DNA of 64,000 nt from Halichoerus grypus. Its lineage: Eukaryota; Chordata; Mammalia; Carnivora; Phocidae. Numbering within the stretch: position 1 is the first letter of the stretch; the number at the start of each line of letters is the position of its first letter. The DNA lies in contig NC_135718.1 in the NCBI RefSeq assembly GCF_964656455.1, positions 133,345,966 through 133,409,965 on the forward strand. The letters run 5' to 3'. A program made the position numbers and the translations under genes. The notes under the pieces were generated by a model. The model did no database searches. It was not told the DNA's origin and saw only the letters and a list, made by a program, of their open reading frames with translations. Below, piece by piece: positions 36,095 through 48,984 of this stretch.

Positions 36095-36780
36095 GAGAAA
36101 ATGTTATTTTCTCAATTTTGTCCTTCTTGACCACTATATTTAATGCTGCAAACAGCACCCCCCCACACACTATAATCAAACAACCCCTCCAGCTGAAAAA
36201 CATACCAAGATACTATATCCTTCTAACATACCAGTCACTTTCTGTATGTATGTATGTAAGAGATTCTTGTATCTTTCCTCTTACTATAGTATAGTTTCTG
36301 CAACACTAAGGATCATTTTCTGTTTACGAATAAAATAGGCATACTACAAATTCTTCTTGTTGAGTAAAGTCAATATCAAACTCTGCAGTATTCATATTTT
36401 AAGTTATTTTCTAATTCTTCTTACTGTTTCCACCCTTGCTGCCCTTTGATGATATATATCATACTTAAAGACTAAGCTCTGTATCACTTTTGTGTTTTTT
36501 CTCCTCCATTTTCAGCTAATTAAACTACATATTGGAAAGAATGATCCAAATTTGAAATACAGTTCTATTTGGTGATTTGAACAATATAAAATGAATGTGA
36601 CAGGTGAAGAATAGTTAACCACAAGATAAAGTGAATGAACAACTGCTATTTTTCTGCCAGATTGAAGAGATATAGTGATTTATTTATTTCTATTGCATCT
36701 TTCATCATAGTCCAAATTATTGACATTTTAAGAAATAGTGTAATTAGAAATTGAATTTCTAAGGAGATAATAGCTCAGAA
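36095..36780. other. remainder of split unclassified element, then unique DNA
   Basis: Starts with the continuation of the unit interrupted by the L1. (GTAT)n-like patch at about 36245-36257. Otherwise unrecognised. Confidence 0.35.
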
Positions 36781-37273
36781 TGAAATTGATCTTTTCCTCT
36801 CAGAAAAAGATTCTCTCCTTGATCAAACTCTAGTCAGGCTCCTCTGAGCTCCTTTTCCAAGAGGCCCCGTCCTTAGGCATGTCTTTAAGAACCCAATTTT
36901 AGTAAGAATCCTGCTAAGTCAGTTTAGCCAGAATACCCCACTCACAATATCTAATTACCCTGGATTTCTGACCAAATTTCTCATCCCCAACCATCTGCCT
37001 GGTGATGTGGGATCACTCTGGCATTCAGTAAGGATCCTGTTAGATGGGTTTAGCCAGAATTCCCCCCTTAGCCCTGATGTCTCCTCTTAGTAATTCTCCA
37101 TCCACTGACCACCACATGCCATAACCCTGCTCCTTGGCTATAAATTCCTAATCTTCCTCGTTGAGGAATTCAAAACTGTATTGTAGTAGGTCCCTTATCT
37201 AGTACGGCAGGCTCCCTGAATAAAGTCAGCCTTATTGTTTTAACAAATGTCACGGGTAATAGTTTCTTTAACA
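36781..37273 (+). mobile_element. ERV-type solo LTR
   Basis: About 490 bp beginning TG and ending CA, with LTR architecture. There is a TATA-like 'ggctataaattcc' at about 37136, and a polyadenylation signal in 'ctgaataaagtcagcc' at about 37217. A U5-like T-rich end follows. The U3 carries two diverged copies of a 40-base unit at 36901-36940 and 37027-37066 ('gtttagccagaatnccccc'). No retroviral genes adjoin, so it is a solo LTR. The family was not identified by search, and flanking target duplication is not evident. Confidence 0.6.
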
Positions 37274-39142
37274 TCTCCAAAGTTAGAAAAATACTGGTGA
37301 ACCTCCAGATGCCTCATTATAGGCCAGATATATCCCAAGCCTAATTTAATGCCAGACATATTCAGAACTGGCTGTGAAACTGGTGGAGGCTGAGCTTACA
37401 AATTATGGACTCAGCATCTGCAGTAGTGATGGGACCAGAGAGGGAAGAGCAGTGATTAGTACCGTGGCATTGATTGATACACATCTTTGTGCCTTTGTCT
37501 AATCTTAAAAATGTTTAAGTGTGAAGAGTTGTCTGAACTAATTTATAAATCACTTTCAGTGCTTAAATAAAATTCTGATTGGTAAACAAAATTAAATTAA
37601 TATCCTAGCCTTGTCTTCTGTTCATAATAAAGAGACGGTGGTGTATATGTTTTCAAAAGAGTTAAAATGTCTTTGAAATTGTTCCAATGCTTCTCATTTT
37701 ATGGAGTTTAATATACATCTAGAGCCATATGTCTCTTCTTATTTGAAAGTCAGATAAAATGTGTTGAATTAAAAAAGGTTTTGGCATTTAGATGATTATC
37801 TGCATATAAATTAATGTGTTAATTACACATTCCTGAATCACATATGAAGGGATTTGCACAAGAGTCAATGTTAATTTTGGAGAGTGGACATTATTATTGA
37901 GTCTTAGAATCTCACCTGTGTATATTTGTGAGACTTGCTTGTGGATAGGCAGATGCAAATAATAAGAATAGTTCAAATTTTCATATCAAAGGACAAATAG
38001 ACTGATAGAATAAAGAGCTCAGAGACAAATGCAAGAGCACTTGGAAAACCTATCTTACGAATGTGTTATATTCATAAAACAAAATTACTTAATTATTATA
38101 AATCTTATACTTTGATCAAGCTGGCTCTCAAGTTTAAACATTAGTCTCAAGTTTGCCTCTCCTGCCTTGTCAATGGCACAAAAATAAGTCCATCTATTAC
38201 GTAAATAATATCATTTATGTTCAAGCTAATGCTCACTGCTCTTAATTCATTTGCTTGTCCCCTAAGAGCTTTGTCTTACTTTGTAAAGACTCAGTAACAA
38301 AAGACATTTTGTTTCATGAAATTTTTAGCTGTAGTTGAATGGGAAGGACTTCAACACTATATAATCTGCCATCCTGGCAGGAGCAGAAATCCTAGCTTCA
38401 TTTCTTTAGTTCTCATCTCTATGTACACCATTCTGTTATTTGAGGAGAAACCAGAGGAAATCCAGGGATGAGATTCACTAGCTTACTTTCAAGGATTAAA
38501 TTTCCAACAAGATAGTGTTGGCTTCTTTTGATGTTAAATTGCAAATAAGAATAGTGAGTATAAATAATGAACATAGTCACAGTATAAATAGCATGTTTAT
38601 CAGAGTTTGTTTTGTACTACATAAATATTTAAATATTATCAAAATACTTTATTTTTATTATAATTGAAAGAATTACAACTTGTTAAAAACCAGTAGGTAT
38701 CTGGGCTATAAAATGCTGTTCTTTTCAAAAGTCTATGACAGGTGGTAATAAACCTGAAAAATTTCTGTTGTTTTTCAAGTAATAGATAAGAAATACTCAA
38801 GATTTTATCAAAATGCTGTTCTTATTCTTTATGCATACTGTATATTATTATATACCATTAAACTAAGTATTAGAATCTGTTGGGGGTTTATTGCTATTGT
38901 ATTACAAAAAAAATGATTTACCATATCATGTGGTTAAATTACTGTCCTCTATTTCTGATTCTAACACATTCTTATTACTATTGCTTATCATTCAAAAAGA
39001 GGTTGAATTTTGGAATATATTAGCTCTGTTGTGTCAAATTAATGATTATTTTCCCAGAGGAATATTTTCATATTTATTTATTTAATTTACCTATATTTCT
39101 GTATTTACTTATTTATTTAAAAAACACTTATTTTTAAAATGT
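37274..39142. other. unique AT-rich DNA
   Basis: About 1.9 kb with no recognised repeat, RNA or exon. Confidence 0.45.
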
Positions 39143-39157
39143 AAGAATACTTCTTAA

Positions 39158-39366
39158 GGAGCACCTGGGTGGATCAGTCGTTTAAGCATCTGCCTTCAAC
39201 TCAGGTCACGATCCCAGGGTCCTGGGATGGAGCTCTCTGTCAGGCTCCCTGCTCAGCAGGGAACCTGCTTCTGCTTCTCCCTCTGCCCCTCCCCCCTGCT
39301 CATGCTCTCTCTCTCTCTCTAGCTCGCTTGTGCTCTCTCAAATAAATAAATAAAATATTTAAAGAA
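39158..39366 (+). mobile_element. CAN-SINE (SINEC)
   Basis: Plus-strand copy with head 'ggagcacctgggtggatcag'. TSD 'aagaatacttcttaa' at 39143-39157 and 39367-39381. The TSD is nearly palindromic. Confidence 0.96.
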
Positions 39367-39381
39367 AAGAATACTTCTTAA

Positions 39382-39867
39382 ATTTAGATGTACATTGAGA
39401 TCTTCAAGCATTATACCGAATTTTTTTTTAATTTGAATTTAGTTTCCCCCTTTGAATACAATTTTGTAGATTTTTTAATTGATACATTCCTAAAAACTTG
39501 CTTTAAAACTATTGAGCTTTTAATAGTTCTTTTTTTTTTTTTTTTTTTCACCCGTTTACTTTTTAGGACCTTATGTCCTCCTCATATCATAAATCAAAGA
39601 TTAACTGGCACCTCAATCCACCAACTTCAATAACACTATGTAGTATTTAAAACTTATTAACATATATGTGCCATCTGTTCCCAATTTAAATATCACACAT
39701 TGAGATTTCTAAATTTGTACATCTTATGATATTCTTTTTATTTTTTTAATTTTTCTAGAATTTTCTTCACGATCTTACAATTGCCTAAACAGAAGACAAT
39801 GATTTTATTTTTCAGATCTGAGCTGCAATTTAAGTGACATTATATTATGAATGAGGGACAATGTGAT
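39382..39867. other. AT-rich DNA with a poly(T) run
   Basis: T run at 39530-39548 with no repeat body recognised beside it. Confidence 0.45.
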
Positions 39868-40120
39868 TGCAGTGGTACAGTAAAAAGAGCAAAGATGGAG
39901 TCAGGCAGAATGTGAATTTGAATCTTGGCTCTGTCACTTACAGTTTTGTGATGGTATTTACATAAATGTGTATATACATATGTGTGTATATATACATATA
40001 ATATTCAAGTAACACAAATTCTTTGAATATAAGGTTAAGTTATTTCTGCCACTCACAATATTTAAAAAGTAGAAAATAAATACCTAACTGGCAAAGCTGC
40101 TGTGAAGATTAATACTAATG
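39868..40120 (+). mobile_element. MIR SINE
   Basis: Plus-strand MIR: 'cagtggtacagtaaaaagag', 'gaatcttggctctgtcactt', then after an AT-rich insertion 'acctaactggcaaagctgct' with 'gtgaagattaatactaatg'. The AT-rich insert lies at about 39960-40030. Confidence 0.7.
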
Positions 40121-40129
40121 AATAATAAT

Positions 40130-40328
40130 TAACAGTATTGTTATTGCAAGCAATCTAAGTGTTTTAACTCCTTCCTTGTAACAACTCAATGACATAGATA
40201 ACAGTTGTTATTTCCATTTTATGGAAGACAAAACTGAAGCAAGACAGGGAACTACCTGATATGACTTAATAAGTGACAAACGGAATTTCAATCCAGAAAG
40301 TCTGGATCCTGGGTCTCAATTATCTCAT
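40130..40328 (-). mobile_element. MIR SINE
   Basis: Antisense MIR: 'cttgtaacaactcaatgaca', 'ccattttatggaagacaaaa', 'ggaatttcaatccagaaagt'. It sits tail-to-tail with the plus-strand MIR at 39868-40120. Confidence 0.65.
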
Positions 40329-40329
40329 T

Positions 40330-41190
40330 GTTAAAGAAGATAAAATATGCCTGTGCGTTGCATACTTTTCATTGTTTGGTAGCTAATATTATTTATATTA
40401 ATCTTCATAAAGAAGAAAAAACATTATATTAAATTCACAATTATGAAAATGTAGGTTTTCTAATAATAAGAATTTGGCATTTTCATTCTAAAAGTGACTT
40501 TATGTGTATTAGAGTTTGGGTTAGATTTATGTGCCATCAGCTAATTCTTATGTTTCCAAGTCAATGGCAGAAAAAAGAAATGTATTTTGGATTTAAGATT
40601 CTAAAAGGAAGAAGTTTAGCAAATGCAAACCCAAATGTCATTTTAGGAAAAAATTCTGTCACAGAATCCCACTTCCCTCATTTTGTTTTCATTTCTACTA
40701 AACATTTTGATGGCATTTAACTTTCCTGAGAAACTAGAACAAATGTGAAATTGACTCTACAACAACAAAGGAACTTCATTTTTGTTGTATGTTTATCAGT
40801 GTCTGTATGCTTATGACATTAAATAGTTATGTCTTAAAACCACATTCATCCCCCATATTTTGCTGATTGATTTAGATTAATTCAGCAATTACAACAGAAG
40901 TATGTATACTAGAAGACCATTGGTTTATATATTAATCATTTAAGATACATATTAAAAATGTAGATTCTCATTCTTCACATCCAGAGAAATCCATGATTCA
41001 TGACATTAATTATACCACTCTTTTATATAATTATATGCAAAGCATGTAGTCAACAACCTCATTATTTGAAAATTTTAGATTCCATATCTCAAAACTTATT
41101 TTTTCATAATTTGTGTTTGTTTCAATAACACCATTGATGAGTCTATTAATATATGAACTCCTCAGTTCTTGATGTACTCTCATATAATGA
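40330..41190. other. unique AT-rich DNA
   Basis: Nothing recognised. Confidence 0.4.
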
Positions 41191-41395
41191 TTATATCTTC
41201 TGCCCTGATTATCTACAACTGCATAATGTCAATTTCTCCATAATATTAATTTCTGGTATTTCTCCTTTCAACCAGTATAATTTATCTTTCCAGATCATCC
41301 CTCTTTTCCTCTGATTTCAAAGATTTGAGTACACTGGGACCTTCAGTCCATGATTCAGTCATCTTTAACTTTATTTCCTCCTCTACCTCCACATT

Positions 41396-41729
<334 letters not shown>

Positions 41730-42485
41730 CTCTGCCTCCACTTTGAATCCATCCTTTCTTATTTACCTATTTCATCTCTCATGGTACATCAGTAGAATCC
41801 AGAGCTATTTATCCTCTTTACCGTTAAACAGTTGTGAAATTACTATCATCAGTGTATTCTTATCCCTGGTATTTACCTCAAAATCAACCTTTCCACACCT
41901 CATGTTTATCAAAATAATCTTCTAAAGATCACCTGTGATCATAATATTGTTAAATCCAATGGTCAATTATTAGGACATATTTTACTGGACCTATAAGGAT
42001 TATTTATCACAGTTGATCACTCCTTCTTTCTTAAAATATTTTCTTCATTAGTTTCCACTTTGTTTTGATTTTCCTCTTTACTGCCCATTTTTTTCTATTA
42101 TTTTTACTGATTTCTCCTCACCTCTCTGAAGTTAGAGCTCAGTTCTGACTTCTCTGACTATATTCTTACCATATGTGTTACCATTCATTTGGATGACTTT
42201 TAAATACCATCTCCTGCCGATGAGTCTCAAATATTACCTCTACTCCATACTTCTTCTGTGAGCTCTGTATCAGTATAGGCAAAAGTCCATGGGATGTCTC
42301 CACCCAGATCTAAAAAGGACATCTAAAACATGAAGTATCCAAAAAAGATCTCCCGATTTTCATCTAAAGCATGGTTTTTATGACGTCTTTTCCAACTCAG
42401 AAATGACAAATCTATTCTTTCAGACCAAAACTTAGTCCTCTTCAGCATTTATTTTCTTTTATACAACGCAGTATCTCTGTCTCTA

Positions 42486-42512
42486 AATCTGTGTATGTGT
42501 TTGTGGGTGTGT

Positions 42513-42543
<31 letters not shown>
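42486..42543. repeat. (GT)n microsatellite inside L2
   Basis: GT-rich tract with a run of about 17 perfect GT units at the right, within the L2 relic. Confidence 0.9.
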
Positions 42544-42545
<2 letters not shown>

Positions 42546-43060
42546 TATTGACCACTGATTACCATTTCTACCATTAACATTTTAGGCAAGTTAACCAGTA
42601 ACTCTCCTTGGATTGCTATAATAGACTTTTAACATGTGTCTATTTTATTTTTGACTTTTATTCTCTATGTTCAACAAAACAACCAGAATTATCCTTACCA
42701 ATAAATAAAGATCATATTAATTCTCTTTTCAAAACTGTTTCATTGCTTTCCAATTCAGTGAAAGTAAAAGATAGTCTGTATTTGGCCATACTTCTGTTCC
42801 TGGTGCTTCACCAACATGCTTTATACCTACCTCTTCCCTTTGTCTGCTCCAGACAAACTAGCATCCTTGTTACTTTGCAACATGTGGGGCATGCTATGAA
42901 GCCAGGCCTTTTGCACCAGTTTCATTTCTCTAGAATGCTCTTAACCTAGTATTTGCATGACCTGCTCCCTTATTTCCTTCAGGTTCTCTGCTTTCCCTCA
43001 CTCTCTGACATGTATCATGAATAATTTATTGCCTCCGTGTTCCAAATCATCATTTATTGT

Positions 43061-43619
43061 CTGAACTGTGAAAATGGATCTTGTCCCTCTAACTACTTTC
43101 CCTTGTCCAGCTAGAAATCTGTACTCATGGTGCTCCATGGAGGTCCCTAGTTCTGGTGTGCTCTGCTATCTTCTTCCTGATGCTTGTGTGCTTCCTGGGT
43201 CTATTGTTCTACATGAGAAAGCATGGAGCTTCCATAGCACATGTGGCATCTCACTACACCAGCATGGGGGCCAGCACCACTCAGCAGCAAGCAACTCCCC
43301 CCTGAACTCCCCTAAGGTGCTTTTGTAGTAAAATATCTTTGGTGAGGCATGTCTCAATGAATAGTTTTCCCCAGCACCCTAGAGGACAGATTTCAAGGAA
43401 GTTCCACTGGTGTGGCACCAGAGTGATCCATTTGCCATCCAATGAGCCATAGCCATGTCCTTTCCAACATGGACTGGATCTGGGCCCTGGGTGAGGAGGG
43501 AGAGGCCTCTTCGTTTTGTGCTCCATCTCAGTCCTAGAGGCCAAGTGGCTGCTCCTAACATCTATAATCCCTATATTCTTTAGTTTCCTTTACTTCCTAG
43601 CCACTAATTCCTCATTGCT
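43061..43619. other. unclassified GC-richer segment between L2 and L1
   Basis: About 560 bases, clearly less AT-rich than the surroundings. Open frames of 60-87 codons occur on both strands. I recognise no family. It may be an insertion within the L2, since L2 sequence is seen on both sides (43060 and 51041). Confidence 0.35.
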
Positions 43620-44119
43620 TTAATCCCCTTTTTTATTGCTAATTTTTTAAATTTTATTATGTTATGTTAATCACCATACGTCATTAGTTTTTGATGTAGT
43701 GTTCCATGATTCATTGTTTGCATATAACACCCAGTGCTCCATTCAGTACATGCCCTCTTTAATACCCATCACCAGGCTAACCCATCCCCCCACCCCCTCC
43801 CCTCTAGAACTCTCAGTTTGTTTCTCAGAGTCCATAGTCTCTCATGGTTCGTCTCCCCCTCTGATTTCCCCCCCTTCATTTTTCCCTTCCTACTATCTTC
43901 TTTTTCTTTAACATATAATGTATTATTTGTTTCAGAGGTAAAGGTCTGGGATTCAAAAGTCTTACACAATTCACAGCGCTCACCGTAGCACATACCCACC
44001 CCAATGTCTATCATCCAGCCACCCCATCCCTCCCACCCCCCACCACTCCAGCAATCCTCACTTTGTTTCCTGAGATTAAGAATTCCTCATATCAGTGAGA
44101 TCATATGATACAGGTCTTT

Positions 44120-47100
44120 CTATGATTGACTTATTTTGCTCAGCATAATACCCTCCAGTTCCATCCACGTTGTTGCAAATGGAAAGATTTCATTCCTTTT
44201 GATGGCTGCATAATATTCCATTGTATATATATACCACTTCTTCTTTATCCATTCATCTGTCAATGGATATCTTGGCTCTTTCCATAGTTTGGCTATTGTG
44301 CACCTTGCTGCTATAAACATTGGGGTGCACATACCCCTTCGGATCCCTACATTTTTATCTTTGGGGTAAATACCCAGTAGTGCAATTGCTGGGTCATACG
44401 GTACCTCTATTTTCAACTTTTTGAGGAACCTCCATACTGTTTTCCAGAATGGCTGCACCAGCTTGCATTCCCACCAAAAGTGTAGGAGGGTTCCCCTTTC
44501 TCCGTATCCCCGCCAACATCTGTCGTTTCCTGACTTGTTAATTTTAGCCATTCTGACTGGTGTGAGGTGGTATCTCATTGAGGTTTTGATTTGTATTTCC
44601 CTGATGCCAAGCGAGGTTGAGCACTTTTTCATGTGTCTGTTGGCCATTTGCAAATCTTCTTTGGAAAAATGTCTGTTCATGTCTTCTGCCCATTTCTTGA
44701 TTGGATCATTTATTCTTTGGGTGTTGAGTTTGATAAGTTCTTTATAGATTTTGGATACTACCCCTTTATCTGATATGTCATTTGCAAATATCTTCTCCCA
44801 TTCTCTCGGTTGTCTTTTGGTTCTGTTGACTGTTTCTTTTGCTGTGCAAAAGCTTTTTATCTTGATGAAGTCCCAATAGTTCATTTTTGCCCTTGCTTCC
44901 CTTGCCTTTGGTGATGTTTCTAGGAAGAAGTTGCTGTGGCTGAGATCAAAGAGGTTGCTGCCTGTGTTCTCCTTTAGAATTTTGATGGACTCCTGTCTCA
45001 CATTTAGGTCTTTCAACCATTTGGAGTCTATTTTTGTGTGTGGTATACGGAAATGGTCCAGTTTCATTCTTCTGTATGGGGCTATCCAATTTTCCCAACA
45101 CCATTTGTTGAAGAGACTGTCTTTTTTCCACTGGACATTCTTTCCTGCTTTGTCAAAGATTAGTTGACCATAGAGTTGAGGGTCCATTTCTGGGCTCTCT
45201 ATTCTGTTCCATTGATCTGTGTGTCTGTTTTTCTGCCAGTACCATACTGTCTTGATGATGAGAGATTTCTAATAGAGCTGGAAGTCCGGAATTGTGATGC
45301 TGCCAGCTTTGCTTTTCTTTTTCAACATTCCTCTGCTATTTGGGGTCTTTTCTGGTTCCATACAAATTTTAGGATTATTTGTTCCATTTCTTTGAAAAAA
45401 GTGGATGGTATTTTGATAAGGATTGCATTAAATGTGTAGATTGCTCTAGGTAGCATTGACATCATCACAATATTTATTCTTCCAATCCATGAGCATGGAA
45501 CATTTTTCCATTTCTTTGTGTCTTCCTCAATTTTTTTTGTGAGTATTCTATAGTTTTCTGAGTATAGATCCTTTGCCTCTTTGGTTAGTTTTATTCCTAG
45601 GTATCTTATGGTTTTGGGTGCAATTGTAAATGGGATCGGCTCCTTAATTTCTCTTTCTTCTGTCTTGTTGTTGGTGTATAAGAATGCCACTGATTTCTGT
45701 GCATTGATTTTATATCCTGCCACTTGACTGAATTCCTGTATGAGTTATAGCAGCTCTGGGGTGGAGTCTTTTGGGTTTTCCACATAAAGTATCACATCAT
45801 CTACAAAGAGTGAGAGTTTGACTTCTTCTTTGCCAATTCAGATGCCTTTTGTTTCTTTTTGTTGTCTGATTGCTGTGGCTAGGACTTCTAATACTATGTT
45901 GAATAGCAGTGGTGATAGTGGACATTCCTGCCATGTTCCTGACTTAGGGGGAAAGCTCTCAGTTTTTGCCCATTGAGAATGATATTTGCTGTGGGTTTTT
46001 CATAAATGGCTTTTATGATATTGAGGTATGTACCCTCTAGCCCTATATTCTGAAGAGTTTTGATCAAGAAAGGATGCTGTACTTTGTCAAATGCTTTTTC
46101 TGCATCTATTGAGAGGATCATATGGTTCTTGGTCTTTCTTTTATTAATGTATTGTATCACATTGATTGAGTTATGGATGTTGAACCAACCTTGCAGCCCA
46201 GGGATAAATCCCACTTGGTCGTGGTGAATAATCCTTTTAATGTACTGTTGGATCCTATTGGTTAGTATTTTGGTGAGAATTTTGCATCCATGTTCATCAG
46301 GGATATTGGTCTGTAGTTCTCCTTTCTGATGGGGTCTTTGTCAGTTTTGGGATCAAGGTAATGGTGGCCTCATAAAACAAGTTTGGAAGTTTTCCTTCGA
46401 TTTCTATTTTTTGTAACAGTTTCAGAAGAATAAGTATTAAATCTTCTTTAAAAGTTTGGTAGAATTTCCCTGGGAAGCCATCTGGCCCTGGGCTCTTGTT
46501 TGTTGGGAGATTTTTGATTACTGCTTCAATTTCCTTACTGGTTATGTACTTCTATTTCTATTTCTTCCTGGTTCAGTCTTGGTAGTTTATACGTCTCTAA
46601 GAAAGCATCCATTTCATCCAGATTGTCTAATTTGCAGTCATGTAGTTGCTCATAATGTGTTCTTATAATTGTATTTCTTTGGTGTTGGTTGTGATCTCTC
46701 CTCTTTCATTCATGATTTTATTTATTTGGGTCCTTTCTCTTTTCTTTTTGATAAGTCTGGCCAGGAGTTTATCAATCTTGTTAATTCTTTCAAAGAACCA
46801 GCTCCTAGTTTTGTTGATCTGTTCTACTGTTCTTTTGGTTTCTATTTCATTGATTTCTGCTCTGATCTTTATTATTTCTCTTCTGCTGGGTTAGGCTTTA
46901 TTTGCTGTTCTTCCTCCAGCTCCTTTAGGTGTAGGGTTAGGTTGTGTATTTGAGACCTTTCTTGTTTCTTGGGAAAGGCTTATATTGCTATATACTTTCC
47001 TCTGAGGACTGCCTTTGCTGCATCCCAAAGATTTTGAACAGTTGTGTTTTCATTTTTATTTGTTTCCATGAATTTTTTAAATTCTTCTTTAATTTCCTGG

Positions 47101-47884
47101 TTGACCCATTCATTCTTTATTAGATGCTCTTTAGCCTCCATGTATTTGAGTTCTTTCCTACTTTCCTCTTGTGATTGAGTTTTAGTTTCAAAGCATTGTG
47201 GTCTGAAAAGATGCAGGGAATGATCCCAATCTTTTGGTACTGGTTGAGACCTGATTTGTGACCTAGGATGTGATCTATTCTGGAGAATGTTCCATGGGCA
47301 CTAGAGAAGAATTGTCTTCTGTTGCTTTGGGATGGAATGTTCTGAATATATCTGTGAAGTCCATTTGGTCCAGTGTGTCATTTAAAGTCTTTATTTCCTT
47401 GTTGGCCTTTTGCTTAGATGATCTGTATGTTTCAGTGAGGGAGGTGTTAAAGTCCCCTACTATTATTGTGTTGTTGTAGATGTGTTTCGTTGCTTTTGTT
47501 ATTAATTGGCTTATATAATTGGCTGCTCCCATGTTAGGGGCATAGATATTTACAATTGTTAGATCTTCTTGTTGGATAGACCCTTTAAGTATGATATAGT
47601 GTCCTTCCTCATCTCTTTTTATAATCTTTGGTTTAAAATCTAATTTGTCTGATCTAAGGATTGCCACCCCAGCTTTCTTTTGATGTCCATTAGTATGGTA
47701 AATGGTTTTCCACCCCCTCACTTTCAATCTGGAGGTGTCTTTGGGTCTAACATGAGTCTGTTGCAGACAGCATATCGATGGGTCTTGTTTTTTTTATCCA
47801 ATCTGATAGCCTGTGTCTTTTGACTGGGTCATTTAGCCCATTTACATTCAGGGTAACTGTTGAAAGATATGAATTTAGTGCCAT
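44120..47884 (-). pseudogene. L1 ORF2 (endonuclease-reverse transcriptase), disrupted
   Basis: Starts at the ATG at 47884 (MALNSYLSTVTLNVNGLND). It encodes, in pieces, the APE-like endonuclease, reverse transcriptase and Cys-rich C-terminal domain that together nick DNA and copy L1 RNA into it. A frameshift falls within the first 50 codons. The catalytic Glu of the LQETH motif is Gln here. The frame 47275-47727 keeps NIYAPN and VGDFNTSL, including active-site Asp and Asn. The frame 45894-46214 has motif A (DAEKAFD) but shifts before motif B. 45322-45723 carries the post-motif C region. 44120-45187 (355 residues) is the C-terminal part. In it the second Cys of the knuckle is Tyr ([18 protein letters not shown]), and it ends prematurely after ISQS. 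Confidence 0.92.
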
Positions 47885-47965
47885 TGTATTGCCTGTAAGG
47901 TGACTGTTACTATATATTGTCTCTGTTCCTTTCTGGTCTATGTTACTTTTAGGCTCTGTCTTTGC

Positions 47966-48862
47966 TTAGAGGACCCCTTTCAATATTTCTTGTAGGGCTG
48001 GTTTCATGTTTGCAAATTCCTTTTGTTTTTGTTTGTCCTGGAAGCTTTTTATCTCTCCTTCTATTTTCAATGACAGCCTAGCTGGATATAGTATTCTTGG
48101 CTGCATATTTTTCTCATTTAGTGCTCTGAATATATCATGCCAGTCCTTTCTGGCCTGCCAGGTCTCTGTGGATAGGTCTGTTGCCAATGTAATGTTTCTA
48201 TCATGGTAGGTTACAGATCTCTTGTCCTGAGCTGCTTTCAGGATTTTCTCTTTGTCTCTGAGACTCGTAAGTTTTACTATTAGATTTTGGGGTGTTGACC
48301 TATTTTTATTGATTTTGAGTGGGGTTCTCTGTGCCTCCTGGATTTCGATGCCTGTTTCCTTCCCCAAATTAGGGAAGTTCTCTGCTATAATTTGCTCCAA
48401 TATACCTTCTGCCCTTCTCTCTCTTTCTTCTTCTTCTGGGTTCCCAATTATTCTAATATTGTTTCATCTTATAGTATCACTTATCTCTCGAATTCTGCCC
48501 TCGTGATCCAGTAGTAGTTTGTCTCTCTTTTTTTCAGCTTCTTTATTTTCCATCATTTGGTCTTCTATATCACTGATTCTTTCTTCTGCCTCATTTATCC
48601 TAGCAATTAGAGCCTCCATTTTTTATTGCACCTCATTAATAGCCTTTTTGATTTTGACTTTGTTAGATTTTAGTTCTTTTGTTTCTCCAGAAAGGGTTTC
48701 TCTAATATCTTCCATGCTTTTTTCAAGCCCAGCTAGTTTCTTTATAATGATCATTCTCAACTCTAGTTCTGACATCTTACTAATGTCCATATTGATTAGG
48801 TCCCTGGCAGTCAGTGTTGCCTATTGTTCTTTTTTTTGAGGTGATTTTTTCCATCTTGTCAT
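47966..48862 (-). pseudogene. L1 ORF1 (RNA-binding chaperone), disrupted
   Basis: The ATG at 48862 begins a frame reading MTRWKKSPQKKEQ, then hits TAG at 48821-48823 (codon 14). The intact C-terminal half (47966-48400, 144 residues) contains the RRM and C-terminal domain signatures of L1 ORF1p: NFPNLGKETGIEIQEAQRTP, NRSTPQNLIVKL, ILYPARLSLKI, and the terminal LQEILKGVL. ORF1p is a coiled-coil trimer that coats L1 RNA. The intergap to ORF2 is about 80 bases, usual for L1. Non-functional. Confidence 0.9.
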
Positions 48863-48984
48863 TTTGTCCAGAGGAGAATAAATGAATGAGAGAAAATAAT
48901 GCTAACAGGGTAACGATGACCCCATAAAAAAATACACTAAACAAATCAGAAGAGACCTGAAGCCGGGGGAAAAGAAAGGGAAAG

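Noticed and set aside
42608..42949. 113-residue plus-strand frame as a novel gene
   Set aside because: It lies in L2 3' sequence. No domain and no exon signals.
44120..45187. 355-residue minus-strand open frame as a host gene
   Set aside because: It matches the C-terminal part of L1 ORF2p, lies in a full L1 with TSD, and ends in a premature stop.
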